From: Phaeoceros laevis
Lineage: Eukaryota > Anthocerotophyta > Anthocerotopsida > Notothyladales
Assembly: GCA_049999765.1 (NCBI GenBank)
Contig: JBNGIQ010009433.1
Span: forward strand, 1 to 64,000
Length of the DNA stretch: 64,000 nt
Reading direction: 5' to 3'
Of this stretch, positions 9,850 to 19,707 are shown in pieces; position 1 is the stretch's first letter; each line of letters opens with the position of its first letter. The notes under the pieces were generated by a model that saw only the letters and a program-made list of their open reading frames with translations, had not been told where the DNA came from and did not search any database. The position numbers and the translations under genes were made by a program.

Positions 9850-12102
9850 ATGGAGGTCCTACGAGCGCCTCCGAATTCCCAGATTGTGCCTGTCCCTCCA
9901 CTGGAGAAGCCTCGTGTGGAGAACCCCCAGGATTCCAAGGCCGTCTCGCCTACTCAGGTTCGGGAGCTGGTTCAAGTCATAGAGGCTGCTGAGTCTGCCA
10001 TACGGAACCAGATGCAAGAGAATGAGCACCTGAGGTTGTCTCTGAAGGTCACCGAATGGGAGCTACAGAACCGCAGGATGGACACTCAGAATGGATTGGG
10101 GTCTTACGATGGCAGGATGCCGCCTCTTCCAGTTCCTGGAAGAAATCCTTTCAAGGCGGGGCACTTGCCACCGATGAGAAGGCTCCAGCTTCCTCAGGGC
10201 GTTTCTCCAGAGGATCAAGCGGTCAGTAGGCTCCAAGAAGATATGGACAACTCCCTTGTCCTGCGTGCTGCCGGCCCCGCCGACTCCGACAACGACAGGC
10301 ATGCCACTCAAGGCGGCCCGGCCAACGGAGCTAATGGCCATGCCAGGGGCACGAGCAATGGCACAGCTGGGCCTGTATACGGTCCGCCACATTTGGATAC
10401 ATCCAGTGCTGCGCCGTCCTCTGCATCACAATCTCCTCATGGAACGCATCATCCAGTTTCTGGATTGGACATGAGATACTACGCTGGTGCTGTTTCAAGA
10501 TCATCTGATACCACCTACCATACTGCAGACGTTTATCTCAGGACAGCGAGGATGTACGAGGAGGAAAACTCTCAGCTGCGCTCGCGCTTGGTGGATGCGT
10601 CCATCAAAGAGGCCCAGCTATTGAGTGACAAGCGTAACTTGGAGCGGCGGGTAGCGGAGCTGCGGTTGGCCTATGATCAGCAACAGCAAGGATTGGTAGA
10701 TGCAGCATCCAAAGCTTTGTCCTACCGTCAGGATGTGATTGAGGAAAATATTCGGCTGACCTATGCCCTTCAGACAGCTGAACGGGACAGATCTGTTTAT
10801 CTCACGTCTTTGCTGCCACTGCTGACGGAATTTGACCTGCAACCTCCTGTGACAGATGCTCACTCCATTGTGAGTGCAGTCAAGGTTCTGGTGCAGCATT
10901 TGCGTTCGGAGTATAGTCTAAATGAGACTGATCCTCTCTACCAACCTTCAACGGCGTTACCTCCAGCTGCACAGTTGCGGCACACTCCCTACCACTCTTC
11001 CTCGGGTGCAGGTCATGGCATGGAGATTGTGGCGCAGCCACCTTCCTCACAGCTGGTGTTATCGCCATCTACCCAACCTCAGAGATCAGCCCCATGGGAT
11101 TCTCCGAGTATCCCGTATTCAAATCCGGGAACAGAGAATTCCAGTCATGAGAACTTCAGGCATCTCCACTATATTGGGCAGGATCATGCTGGTGCCTCCG
11201 AATCACCCCCAGTTCGGCAATCTTCACCAGCTGTTCAGCCTTCCGCTGACCATCATGACAATGACCACGCTGAAGAGCAAGACCAGGATGGCTTCATAGA
11301 GAGGGACTTGTATGATCCACCTTATTCCCTAGCCGAGAAGGAAGACCAAGACAGATCTGATGCACGCCTTCTTCTGCCTCCCGTGGTTGAGGAGCCCAAT
11401 GCTTCTGCCTCAGAAGATGATGATCCCCTGCCTGCCATAGATGGACTCAGCATTTTTGGGAGTGCTGTTCTTGGCGGTAAGTTGACTGCCTGCGGTCACT
11501 CGATCAACGGAACATCCTTGTGCATATTCCAATGGGTCAGGCATCACAAAAACGGGACGGCTGCGTACATCGAGGGGGCGGCACAACCTGAGTATACAGT
11601 TACTGCTGATGACTGCGATTGCATGGTGGCTATTGAATGTGTGCCAATGGATGAGCGCAACAGAAGAGGCGACCTCGTGACAGTGTCTGCCAATGAAGGA
11701 AACTGGATCACCTGTGATGCCGACATGCAAGATCAACTCGATGGCTATTTCGCCTCCGGCCTTGCCTCTTTTGAGTTGCAACTGCTGCTGGAGGGGTCCG
11801 TGGATGACATATGGGAGCCAGCACAGATGACAATCAAGAGGAGTCATTTCGAAGTGCGGAAGGTGGCTACTCGCAGAGTCGTTGTTTCTGAGAAGTTCAC
11901 AGCAACTGTCTCTTTAAAAATTCCTGTGGGCAACCTGAAGCAATGTGTTCTCTCAAGTGCCAGCGGCAGGCAATGGAACCTTGACTTGCCGGATAGCCGA
12001 ACACGGGATTCTCTGGTTCTCGCTTTTAGACACTTCCTGAAATCCGCAACCGAAGGGAAACGTGGTCGACGCAAGGTTCCTTGGCTCAGGATGGCTAACT
12101 GA
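9850..12102 (+). CDS. Conserved plant coiled-coil protein with C-terminal Ig/PH-like region (SCAB1-related fold)
   Basis: A single uninterrupted 750-codon frame from ATG 9850. Residues ~40-80 form a short coiled coil (ELVQVIEAAESAIRNQM). Residues ~220-345 form a second helical region with conserved KEAQLLSDKRNLERRVAELR and DAASKALSYRQDVIEENIRL. A Ser/Pro-rich linker follows. Residues ~530-640 contain DPLPAIDGLSIFG, ACGHSINGTSLCIFQWVRH and EGAAQPEYTVTADD, an Ig-like fold. The remainder (SFELQL to DSLVLAFRHF) looks PH-like. The Ig-PH pair is known from the actin-binding stomatal protein SCAB1; this longer relative is, to my knowledge, a functionally uncharacterised land-plant family. A cytoskeletal role is inference. 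No signal peptide or membrane segment is seen. Confidence 0.8.
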   Translation: MEVLRAPPNSQIVPVPPLEKPRVENPQDSKAVSPTQVRELVQVIEAAESAIRNQMQENEHLRLSLKVTEWELQNRRMDTQNGLGSYDGRMPPLPVPGRNPFKAGHLPPMRRLQLPQGVSPEDQAVSRLQEDMDNSLVLRAAGPADSDNDRHATQGGPANGANGHARGTSNGTAGPVYGPPHLDTSSAAPSSASQSPHGTHHPVSGLDMRYYAGAVSRSSDTTYHTADVYLRTARMYEEENSQLRSRLVDASIKEAQLLSDKRNLERRVAELRLAYDQQQQGLVDAASKALSYRQDVIEENIRLTYALQTAERDRSVYLTSLLPLLTEFDLQPPVTDAHSIVSAVKVLVQHLRSEYSLNETDPLYQPSTALPPAAQLRHTPYHSSSGAGHGMEIVAQPPSSQLVLSPSTQPQRSAPWDSPSIPYSNPGTENSSHENFRHLHYIGQDHAGASESPPVRQSSPAVQPSADHHDNDHAEEQDQDGFIERDLYDPPYSLAEKEDQDRSDARLLLPPVVEEPNASASEDDDPLPAIDGLSIFGSAVLGGKLTACGHSINGTSLCIFQWVRHHKNGTAAYIEGAAQPEYTVTADDCDCMVAIECVPMDERNRRGDLVTVSANEGNWITCDADMQDQLDGYFASGLASFELQLLLEGSVDDIWEPAQMTIKRSHFEVRKVATRRVVVSEKFTATVSLKIPVGNLKQCVLSSASGRQWNLDLPDSRTRDSLVLAFRHFLKSATEGKRGRRKVPWLRMAN

Positions 12103-12405
12103 CCAATTGGAGTGAGATACTACTACAACTAGCTAGGGACAGCCATATTGTTCTTGCCTCTTCTATTGCACGACCTAGTTTCCTAGGGTGATTAGCATGA
12201 CAGATCTGTTTGTAACACCCATACCTCGAGTCTGGTGAGTGAGAGAGGCTCTAGGCCAGAAAAAATGTTACTTGCTGTAGGGTGTGTACCGTATGGAATC
12301 TATTAGATGTATGGCGTTGAACCGAGGTTTCACGTGAAATGGCAGATATTGAATCGAGCTGTAATTATATCCATTAACCATAAACGAGGAACGAAGAACA
12401 GAGAC
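12103..12405. other. 3' flank of the preceding gene
   Basis: No gene seen. It presumably contains the 3' untranslated region and polyadenylation site, ending at the inverted-repeat terminus at 12406. Confidence 0.4.
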
Positions 12406-14114
12406 AACTAGTATGGTATGCCCCATAGATAGATCGTTGCGAGCAAAGGAGGATGGGTACGGTGTCCATGTGGCACCTTGTTTTGGCGACACGTGGGCGT
12501 TGTTTATTCGTTTGGTTTCTCAGCGTTAATTTCTCGGCCGACGTACCATTGTTCCCACGAATATGCTAAGGCCAGTGCTTGTGATGGGGATTGGGTGCTT
12601 GCGATGGGGATTGGCCGAAAGTGACGCAACACATTAGGCCAGACCTCTTGATCACAAAAATCTTCGCATGCGCTGCTTATTGCACTGATGAAGACTCTTT
12701 ACAAGTTTACGCTCATGAAGCGTCAAAGCAGTGTGTCAGTCCTTCATCAAAGTAGTGTGTGAGGGCACCGACGATTCCCCCAAAGCTGTGGAACTTGGAG
12801 CCTACCACGTCCACTTGCACTCCTGATCTGGCGGCGCCTTCAGCTGTGACTCGACCATGAGCTGCCACCACGCATCTTCCTTTGGCCAGGCTGTTGAGCT
12901 CTTCAGCAGGCATTTGAAGAGACTTGAGAAGTCCCTCCACTTCTGCAGTGCTGGTGAAGATTAGAGCATCGCAGGCCAAGCGGGGATGAGGCAGGTCTTG
13001 CGTGAGGAGAGGGTTTGTGGAAAGAGCGCCTATCCATCTGGTCACATAAGCATTCACCCGCATAGGCTGCTACCCGGCTGCGCTCAAGGCTTGAAGGAAG
13101 GAAGGCACAACATGACGTTCCTGCAGATCATGGACAAGGGGGACAGGGCAGAGGAGGCGCTGGTTTCTGCCAGGTCCCAGGGAATCCACCAGAGAGGCGG
13201 GGGAGGCGAGTGGTAGTGTCAGGTATGTGACTCTAGGGTTGCCGGGGAAGAGGTTCAGGTCTTGGAGAAGATCCATGTCCTCCCCCAGAGCTGCAAGGAT
13301 GAAAGGCTCACCTGCTGTAGAGAGTGGGGATGGTCTGCCAGCCAGAGCTTGGGCAAATGCCCTAATTCCATGCCTTGAAGTGAATGCGATTCCTCGAACT
13401 CCTTCAATGTTGCTGCTCTTGGACGTTTGTTGATTCTGAGATGGATCACTGAGGCTACTCCCCCACAGGCTAGCCACGACATCCAGCTAAGTTGCAGGGG
13501 TAGACTCCACAGCTATGGTGGCACACCAAAGAGGACTTGCTCTTGCTGAAGTCAGAACTTCCTCGAGCCGATGTTCATACTCTGCTGGCGTTGTGAATTC
13601 TACCACACGACCGACGAGCTTGCTTGTGCTGCTGTTGCTGTCCTGGGAATGAGTCTCACTGTTTCTTGTACTAGCTCTGGTCCTCTTGTGGCTGGCTGCT
13701 TCCATTCCCTCGGTCCAGCAACAGCTCACTGACCTCGGGTGACTCCGAGAGGTTGCCAGGCCTAGAAAATGCTGGCAGATATTCTGTACAACATGCCCAC
13801 ATTTCTCCACCCGCTCAGACCCCCTTGTTGTGGCAAACAACTTTACAGAAGAGAGGCCCAGGGTGGCACAAATTGGCGGAGCCTTGACAAGACCAGGACA
13901 GTGCCTGGTCCACAGCTTGTCGCACATGAGCTCCAACCCCGCCATGCTTACTTCCTAGTGTATATCACAAGAGCCCAGTCATCTCATGCAGGATCCCATT
14001 TCCACCAAAACGCAATTCCGCAGCGCACCCCCCGGGTGAGCCCGGCCGTAGGCTTGCGATAGCTTGTCAAATGTCAAATAGGTCGCCCGAGCCCTGGGGC
14101 ATACCATACTAGTT
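12406..14114. mobile_element. Segment bounded by a perfect 20-bp inverted repeat, carrying a gene-derived insert
   Basis: AACTAGTATGGTATGCCCCA at 12406-12425 is the exact reverse complement of 14095-14114. The 1.7 kb between holds the broken uroporphyrinogen-III-synthase-like gene. A subterminal stretch at about 12435-12525 (including GGCGACACGTGGGCGTTG) recurs inverted at 15395-15480, next to a diverged copy of the same end motif (15497-15507). No clear target-site duplication flanks the 20-bp repeat. This may therefore be one end-pair of a nested set, and the right-hand partner of the left end could instead be at about 15515. Confidence 0.5.
12713..13945 (-). pseudogene. Uroporphyrinogen-III synthase-like (HemD fold) gene with two in-frame TAG codons
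   Basis: One continuous reading frame of 411 codons, from ATG 13945 to TGA near 12713, is interrupted only by TAG at 13489-13487 and TAG at about 13064-13066. Around the breaks the family pattern continues in the same frame: VEFTTPAEYEHRLEEVL, ASPLWCATIAVESTPAT, then TAG, then GIAFTSRHGIRAFAQAL, CPVPLV and VVPSFLQALSAAG, then TAG where relatives have Trp, then NAYVTRWIG, ALIFTSTAEVEGLL, VVAAHGRVTAEGA and VDVVGSKFHSFGG. HemD enzymes cyclise hydroxymethylbilane; this plant branch is HemD-like and may not be the catabolic or tetrapyrrole enzyme itself. No indel is present, so decay is recent. The C-terminus has a 7-residue internal duplication (LTHYFDE/LTHCFD). Confidence 0.7.
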
Positions 14115-15382
14115 TCCCTGTACAGTCGTTTACCCGGTCTCTAGCTGTGTGAGTCTTTGCCAACACTAGACAACTGCAGGTTTGCGGTCAGCTACTCCCG
14201 GTCGAGCCCGCTATGCTATGCTCGGTTAATTCGTGTCTGTCATGCTGGTTCGGTTTTAGGGTTTTGTGTGAGAGGTCTGTGTGCTCTGGTAGTGCTTGGC
14301 TCAGTCAATTCGCAGCCGACACATTGTTTATCTGCAGGGCAAAGAGACCACAGAGCTTGATAATGGCCGTCAGTGCCCCTTCTACGAGGAGTTGGATGCA
14401 ATTTTCAAAGAACGTCTCAAAAATTCGGATAGGCTTCTCCTGGAATCAGAGTCCGGAGCAAGGCCCAAGAAGAAAGGTAAGAGATTAAAAAGAGGTCTGC
14501 TCGGTGAAAAACCTTCAGATGATGACACAGAGGATGATGATGAAGACGATGAAGAGAGTGAAGATGAGAGGGTTGTTCGAAGGAAAAGAAGGAAATCTGA
14601 CAAAGAGAGACAGAGAGTAACTGCTGAAAAGTACCGAGCCAGCAGTATGCAGGAAGTGCTTGAGGACTTTTCCAGCAGCAGCAGAGAGTTAAAGGACAAT
14701 GGAGGGAGGGAGTTGAGAGAAAGGAACAAGAAAGGAGAATGAGGGAACAGGAATGGAGAGATGGAGAGAGATTGTTGAGAAATTGGAGCATGAAAGGATG
14801 TCCAGGGAGCAATTGTGGCGGGAGCGTGAAGAGCAACGTCGCATCAAAGAAGAGGCTCGTGCAGAAAAAAGAGAAGAACTTTTTAATCTTCCTGTGAGCA
14901 AACTTATGAGCGATGACAACTAGACTAGTGCGTGGGCTGCTGGAATGGCACTGGGACGAACAGTTCCGGACGGCACTGCTATGAACAACGGTTTGTTGTG
15001 TGACTTGTGTCCATACTTTTGTATTTTGATCGAGGGACACTTTTGCAAGACGGTGTGATGGAAATTTATGTGTAAAATGGGAGCACCGACAAGCACACGG
15101 TGACATGGCTGCCAAATGATCCCTCCCATTCAGAGGCCCCGGGTGGCTATTCTGGAAGTTCATGTTTGCTCAAGGAAAATTGCACTCCAATCTCTAAGTG
15201 CCCGAGGGGGTCGGTTACCAAGTAACCGAGAATAGCATAGCAGGCTCGACTGGGAGTAGCTGACCGCAAACCTGCAGTTGTCTAGTGTGGGCAAAGACTC
15301 ACGCAGCTATAGACTGGGTAAACGACTCACGCAGCTATAGACTGGGTAAACGACTGCACAAGGAAAAGAACATGCCCTGGGG
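14091..15382. mobile_element. Pack-MULE-like element with long inverted repeats and 9-bp flanking direct repeat
   Basis: About 115-120 bp at 14119-14235 recur inverted at about 15215-15362, with the same order: CAGTCGTTTACCC, GTGAGTCTTTGC, ACACTAGACAACTGCAGG and GGTCAGCTACTCCC. The right arm also carries a ~26-bp tandem duplication (AGCTGCGTGAGTCGTTTACC region). The 9-mer GCCCTGGGG sits outside both arms (14091-14099 and 15374-15382), the length expected for a Mutator-like target duplication. No transposase is visible; the inside is a host gene fragment. Confidence 0.6.
14340..14923 (+). pseudogene. Captured fragment of a trihelix (GT-type) transcription factor
   Basis: After an intron-like acceptor (TTTATCTGCAG) the frame reads CPFYEELDAIFKERL, then an acidic stretch (DDDTEDDDEDDEESEDE), RRKRRKSDKER and MQEVLEDF. 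In the family a Gln-rich coiled coil follows (QQQRV..QWREG..ERKEQERRMREQEW), and here it is found in another frame after a one-base shift near 14675. A second shift near 14770 restores EHERMSREQLWREREEQRR and EEARAEKREELF. The DNA-binding trihelix itself is absent, so only the 3' half was captured. It lies between the inverted repeats of the MULE-like element and cannot make an intact protein. Confidence 0.65.
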
Positions 15383-15394
15383 TACACCGGCCTG

Positions 15395-15525
15395 AATAAA
15401 CAACGCCCAAATGAAATAAACAACGCCCACGTGTCGCCAAAATGACGTGCCACATGGACACCGTCCCCATCCTCCTTTGCTTACAAAGGCATATCGCTGG
15501 GGCATACTAACTAAAGATGCACTCT
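15395..15525 (+). repeat. Inverted copy of the 12405-12525 terminal/subterminal repeat
   Basis: Shares ACGCCCACGTGTCGCC, GTGCCACATGGACACCGT, CCCATCCTCCTTTGC and TGGGGCATAC with the reverse complement of 12405-12525. A short piece (AATAAACAACGCCCA) is duplicated in tandem at its start. Confidence 0.75.
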
Positions 15526-15586
15526 TTTCACCAATACAAAAAAGAGGTACCACGCACGGTGTTCATTGGCGTTCATCCAGTGAAGC

Positions 15587-17312
15587 TTAAGCTGCCCCAC
15601 TGGGTGCTGCCACCTCATCTGGAGAAGATCTTCTAGATTTGTGAGCGGCTTGTCCCATTGACGTAAATGGTAACAGACCAAGAATACGAGCAGTCTTGAT
15701 CTCACGAATGACTTTTCTCTGGGCCTTGGCACTGATGTAATTCTGCCACCAAAAGGGAACAACTTCTCATTAGCCAAAGTGAGAAAATGTAATCAGCTGC
15801 AATCTCGCAGAGAACTGGCAAGCATACATGATTGACCACCTACCCTTCTTTTCGGAGCAATTTTGGAGGTCTCTGAAATGAAACTTGAGAGAAATCGAGC
15901 ATTCTGAGTGCACCAATACATACACCAAGTCAGTACCATGTCAGGCAATATCGGTCACTGCATCGCACAAGCTGTGGAAAGTGGAATACCCTGAAATCTG
16001 CCTTCCTCAGAACGTCACTGTTTTCATGTATTCTCTTGGATCTTGCGTTGTTCGGCTTATCAGATTCTGCTGGTTCTGGCCTTGAGATATCGAGCTCCTG
16101 CATGTACAAAATGTCACCTTTCTTTCTTGATTGTGAGAAGGCAAGAGAAGACGTGAGCATCAGGTTACTAGCACAATCAAATGCGCCAATGGCCAGTATC
16201 AGCCAAAGGCCTCACCTCAGGAACGTAGGATTGCCCTGGGAAGAATAGTCTATCAGCTCGGAATTGGTATGGCTTGTCCCCATCTATGTCAAATCCTTCT
16301 GAGGCTGCAAAGCCCCTGTCAACTGGCAGATTCATAGTTTGTTGGTCCTCCTCCCAACCTGCTGTTCCCTCGTATACCAGGTTATCCTGGTCATAATCAG
16401 CAGAGATGCTAGCAGAGCCACCTGACACCCGGTCTATAGCATCTAACTGTTTCAGAAGATCATCGTCATCGTCATGCTCATTTTCTGGCCTCCAAGCTGT
16501 TCCCAACACGCGACGTTCGAAGTCATCGACAGAATTAAAATTCTCAGCGACCATGTGACCTTTCTTCAACACATCTGCAGGCATTTACCAAGTATGAATG
16601 AAGTACTGCCACCATGGTCATCACATCCACCTATGATTTAACAGACTCCTGGGAAGGCACATATAATACCTACAGAGCCAGCAGATACATTCGAGTCTTC
16701 TGGGGCTGACGAATCATTGGCCACCACACTTCCCTTTTTCTCCTTTGCTGCGTATCATAAAACCACGGAGTTTCATGTCGTCTCACATGCTGCAAATCTC
16801 TAGTGTGCTTACGATCGCTCAAGATCCGACAACAACATTAATCAGGAAACTGCCCACGAAAAGGAGCATTCATGGGCAGGAAGATCTTACAGGCAAGTTT
16901 CACTTCAATCCATTTTCTCCACTGTCCTTTCCCAGTTTCTGCACTTGAGGAAGTCTCTGCATTGCAACAGTATCTGACGCGTATCAGCGATAACAACCAG
17001 GACCTGAATCAAGGCTTCCACGGCAAGGGCAATCAAATGGGTCATAAGCTTCGCCGGTTATGCCCGAAACCTGCTGCGCAGACCTGGGAAACTGAGGCCT
17101 GAACAAAAATTGCAAATCATACCCTGAGCTGGTGCCGATTCCTCTGCCGAACTGGTGCTGAGACTTCGACCACAGGAGCACATGGTGGAAGCAGATGTGG
17201 GTACCCGCAGAGCAGCACCAAGCTGAGAGTTGTTTCTAGCTGTGTAGTGGCATGATCGTGCTGCTACAAACCATAGCATTCTATGCCCAGCTCTGCTCAC
17301 ACCACTCGCCAT
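15587..17312 (-). CDS. RPS18: Mitochondrial small ribosomal subunit protein bS18m
   Basis: Six exons, complement(15587..15742, 15844..15903, 15990..16097, 16216..16574, 16670..16747, 17123..17312), join in phase to 316 aa. The first exon is Arg/Ser/Ala-rich without acidic residues (RSCHYTARNNSQLG), fitting a mitochondrial presequence. The middle contains the plant S18m landmark PYQFRADRLFFPGQSYVPE. The last three exons hold the S18 core: VLRKADFR, NARFLSSFISETSKIAPKRR, and NYISAKAQRKVIREIKTARI ending LGLLPFTSMG. bS18 binds 16S-type rRNA in the platform of the small subunit. The acceptor and donor phases all agree. I chose ATG 17312; in-frame ATGs at 17360 and 17408 would lengthen the presequence. 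The first intron is 375 nt, long for this window. Confidence 0.88.
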
Positions 17313-17358
17313 GTGTGCTGGGATGTCTTGGGAAGGAGCCAGAAGAGCAGCCTGACGC

Positions 17359-17598
17359 ATGCGCGCCTTCCTTCGATTAGAGGAGGCTTGGAATGGAAGA
17401 AAAGGCACTAAGGATGTCGTTAGGTTTTTGTTAAGTCGAGGAGTACAACCAACTTTTGAAGATGTGTTTCAGAGCAGAAACGATAAGGAGCTTTTTGAGC
17501 TTCTTCAGCGGAGTAGCGGGATGTCGGATGAAGAGATAAAAGAGATTGAAGACATGGCCAGAAGAAAGAAAAGGCGATTTTGTGGTAGTGCTAGGTAG
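17359..17598 (+). CDS. Hypothetical 79-aa basic protein, head-to-head with bS18m
   Basis: An ATG-to-stop frame whose product reads MRAFLRLEEAWNGRKGTKDV..., with an acidic-helical second half (MSDEEIKEIEDMARRKKRR). Composition is protein-like, without low complexity, but no family was recognised. It overlaps the possible upstream starts of bS18m and would share a bidirectional promoter. It may also be a remnant of a larger gene truncated by the PPR duplication that begins at about 17609. Confidence 0.3.
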   Translation: MRAFLRLEEAWNGRKGTKDVVRFLLSRGVQPTFEDVFQSRNDKELFELLQRSSGMSDEEIKEIEDMARRKKRRFCGSAR

Positions 17599-17608
17599 GT
17601 TCAGAGCC

Positions 17609-19440
17609 GAAGCCTCTTCGTTTGGAATTTTCTAATGCAGCCTTCACGCTTGCTTCCTGGGGGGCTTTCACATCTCTTATACATTTCCATCAGGGCAAGT
17701 TCCACCTTGGGATTTTTGTCAAGTCCTATTTGGTAAACTCAGCATACATTACTTGCCCCTTCTCAAGATCGTCAGGGCTACTACATGCCCTCAAGATGGT
17801 CATAAGTGTTTCCTCACTAATCTGAGGGCCCTCGAGAGTTAATCTGCCAAAACGTTCAAAGCCCTGAGGGAACATCCCTGCTGCACATAGCAAACAATCA
17901 TTGCACTCCATGAGACAACATCCTTCCTAGCTGCTGTCTCAAAAACTTGGCGAGCGTCGTCCACACTCCCGCATTTGAGGTACATATCTATCAACCCATT
18001 TGTCGCAGCAACATTCAAAGTCAGGCCAAGGATAACATTGAACATTCAACATTATCCGGCTGCAAGCCCGCTTCAAGCATATTTATAAAAAGCGTTACAG
18101 CATCTGGACCACAACCATAATCTACGTATCCAGCTAGTAATCAGTTGCAAGAGACCACATCCCATTTGGCCAAATTCCTGAACACTTGAGAGCATCGTCA
18201 AGGCTCCCACACTTGAGGTAGGCGCTGAAAACAAGTTGTGTTCATGGCCAGTAGCAGTGAGAATGAACTATTCTTCCGTGATCGATAGCTGACATACTAG
18301 CGCATGCCCTTAAAATTGCCACATAAACATGAGCATCTGGTTCCAGACCTGATTGTAGCATTTCCTGGTACAACTGGACAGCATACTGACCTTCCTGATG
18401 CTTCACAGCTGCTGTGATGATAGCCCGCCATGCGTCTACTTCTGGAGAAGCAAGCTGGTAAAAAGCCTTCCTTGCTCCTTCAAGATCCCCGCAAACTGAG
18501 AAGAACCGTATGAGAAGGCTGCATAGAATCTTGCTTGGGCTGAGTCCATGGTTAACAATGTGCACATGAATCCTCCAGCCAGCTCCCAAGTCTTTACTGG
18601 CCAGAGCAATCTGCAGCACTCGATTGAGAATGTGGCTGGATACCCGCATTCCTTGCAGGCCAAGAGTGTGCAGAGCACGGAGGGCCTCTTCCACCATACC
18701 CGCCTCGTACATCTTGTTTAGTCTCAAAACGGTTGAAGCAAAGCTAACACTTAGTGTCAACCTGGACGTAAGGAAGTTGGCGTGTTACCCTAGCATTGAA
18801 CGCAGCAAATCAGAACCATTTGGCAGGCTTGTCTAGAGAAACTCCTCATCCTGATTCCCGAAGGTAGACAGCAAGGTGCTCACATCGTCTAATGCTTCAA
18901 AGCAGTCAGCTCTGTTTCCTTCTTATCAAATTTTAACCAGCTGTCGGTCCACTCTGAAACCTTGTGTGCATGGGATGCACAGGCTCTGGACATTCCTGCA
19001 ACAATGACTAGAAGGTCAGCAAACAAGTTGACTTTCGACCTTCTTTACAGTGGAGGAACTGTGCCATCTCATTTTCTTCACTACCTGCCTCTGGAGGGTG
19101 ACAAAAAGTGCGGAAGCACGTATCCACATAGGTTGACCACATGCCATGCTCGCAGCCGCAAACATCATAAAACCTTGGGCAGAATCACACAAACGGTAAC
19201 AGTGCGCTCAAGTATTTGCTCAAGAGATAGGCCCTTCTCTCGCTTCACGCGCATGCGGTCCGAAAGTGGCGAAAGAGCACTCCCCAGCTGAGTCTCGTTA
19301 TCAGCCATCTTTGCTCGCTTCGTAGTGCAAACTGAGACGACTTCGCTCCAGCCTCAAGCCATTGTCCAGCGTTCACATCTCAGTGCAAGTTCTTCGATGT
19401 GCGTACTCTACAGGTGTTTATCGTTGTAGTCTTAGTATGT
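17609..19440 (-). repeat. Decayed inverted copy of the promoter/exon-1/PPR module (paralogue of 39290-41290)
   Basis: Read on the minus strand, this 1.8 kb aligns end to end with the plus-strand block at 39290-41290. It has a ~130-bp promoter-like stretch (19309-19440), an exon-1 copy starting at ATG 19308 (MADNETQLGSALS...), spacer, then the PPR reading frame. Identity is high by eye, but this copy has lost material in several places. Confidence 0.8.
17726..18784 (-). pseudogene. PPR protein pseudogene
   Basis: The first ~170 codons, up to the end of the 18242-18760 open frame, match the intact PPR gene at 39999-41279 (EALRALHTLGLQGMRVSSHI, GDLEGARKAFYQLASPEVDA). A small deletion at about 18255 (intact copy: ILTATGH-like segment) shifts the frame to SHCYWP and stop. 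Further deletions remove an in-between segment (intact: ALIDMYLKCGSLDD). The 3' part is readable only as fragments (RQVFETAARKDVVSWSAMIV). It is the non-functional member of the pair. Confidence 0.8.
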
Positions 19441-19707
19441 GGCATGTGCATTGAGTGAAGGCTTCCAAGCAGGCATGGAGCTCCCTAAACGGCTGATGCT
19501 CCCTAAAAATAGGTTCCGAAGTACAGTAGTACATTCAAGCTGGCCCTACACAGCTGATACTGGGAAGGCGCACTCGACATCCAAGGTCACAGCTGGCCGC
19601 TTGCTGGTTGCCGACTTCTCATACATCTCCACCCAGCTCTGAATTCCGTCCCCAAAGGGTTGTCACAAATACATGCCCGAAAGGGGCCCCACTGCAACCA
19701 GCCAATA

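Noticed and set aside
12713-13945. Stop-codon read-through or U-to-C editing as a way to express the HemD-like ORF
   Set aside because: Nuclear transcripts of plants are not known to be edited this way and no read-through context was seen; decay is simpler.
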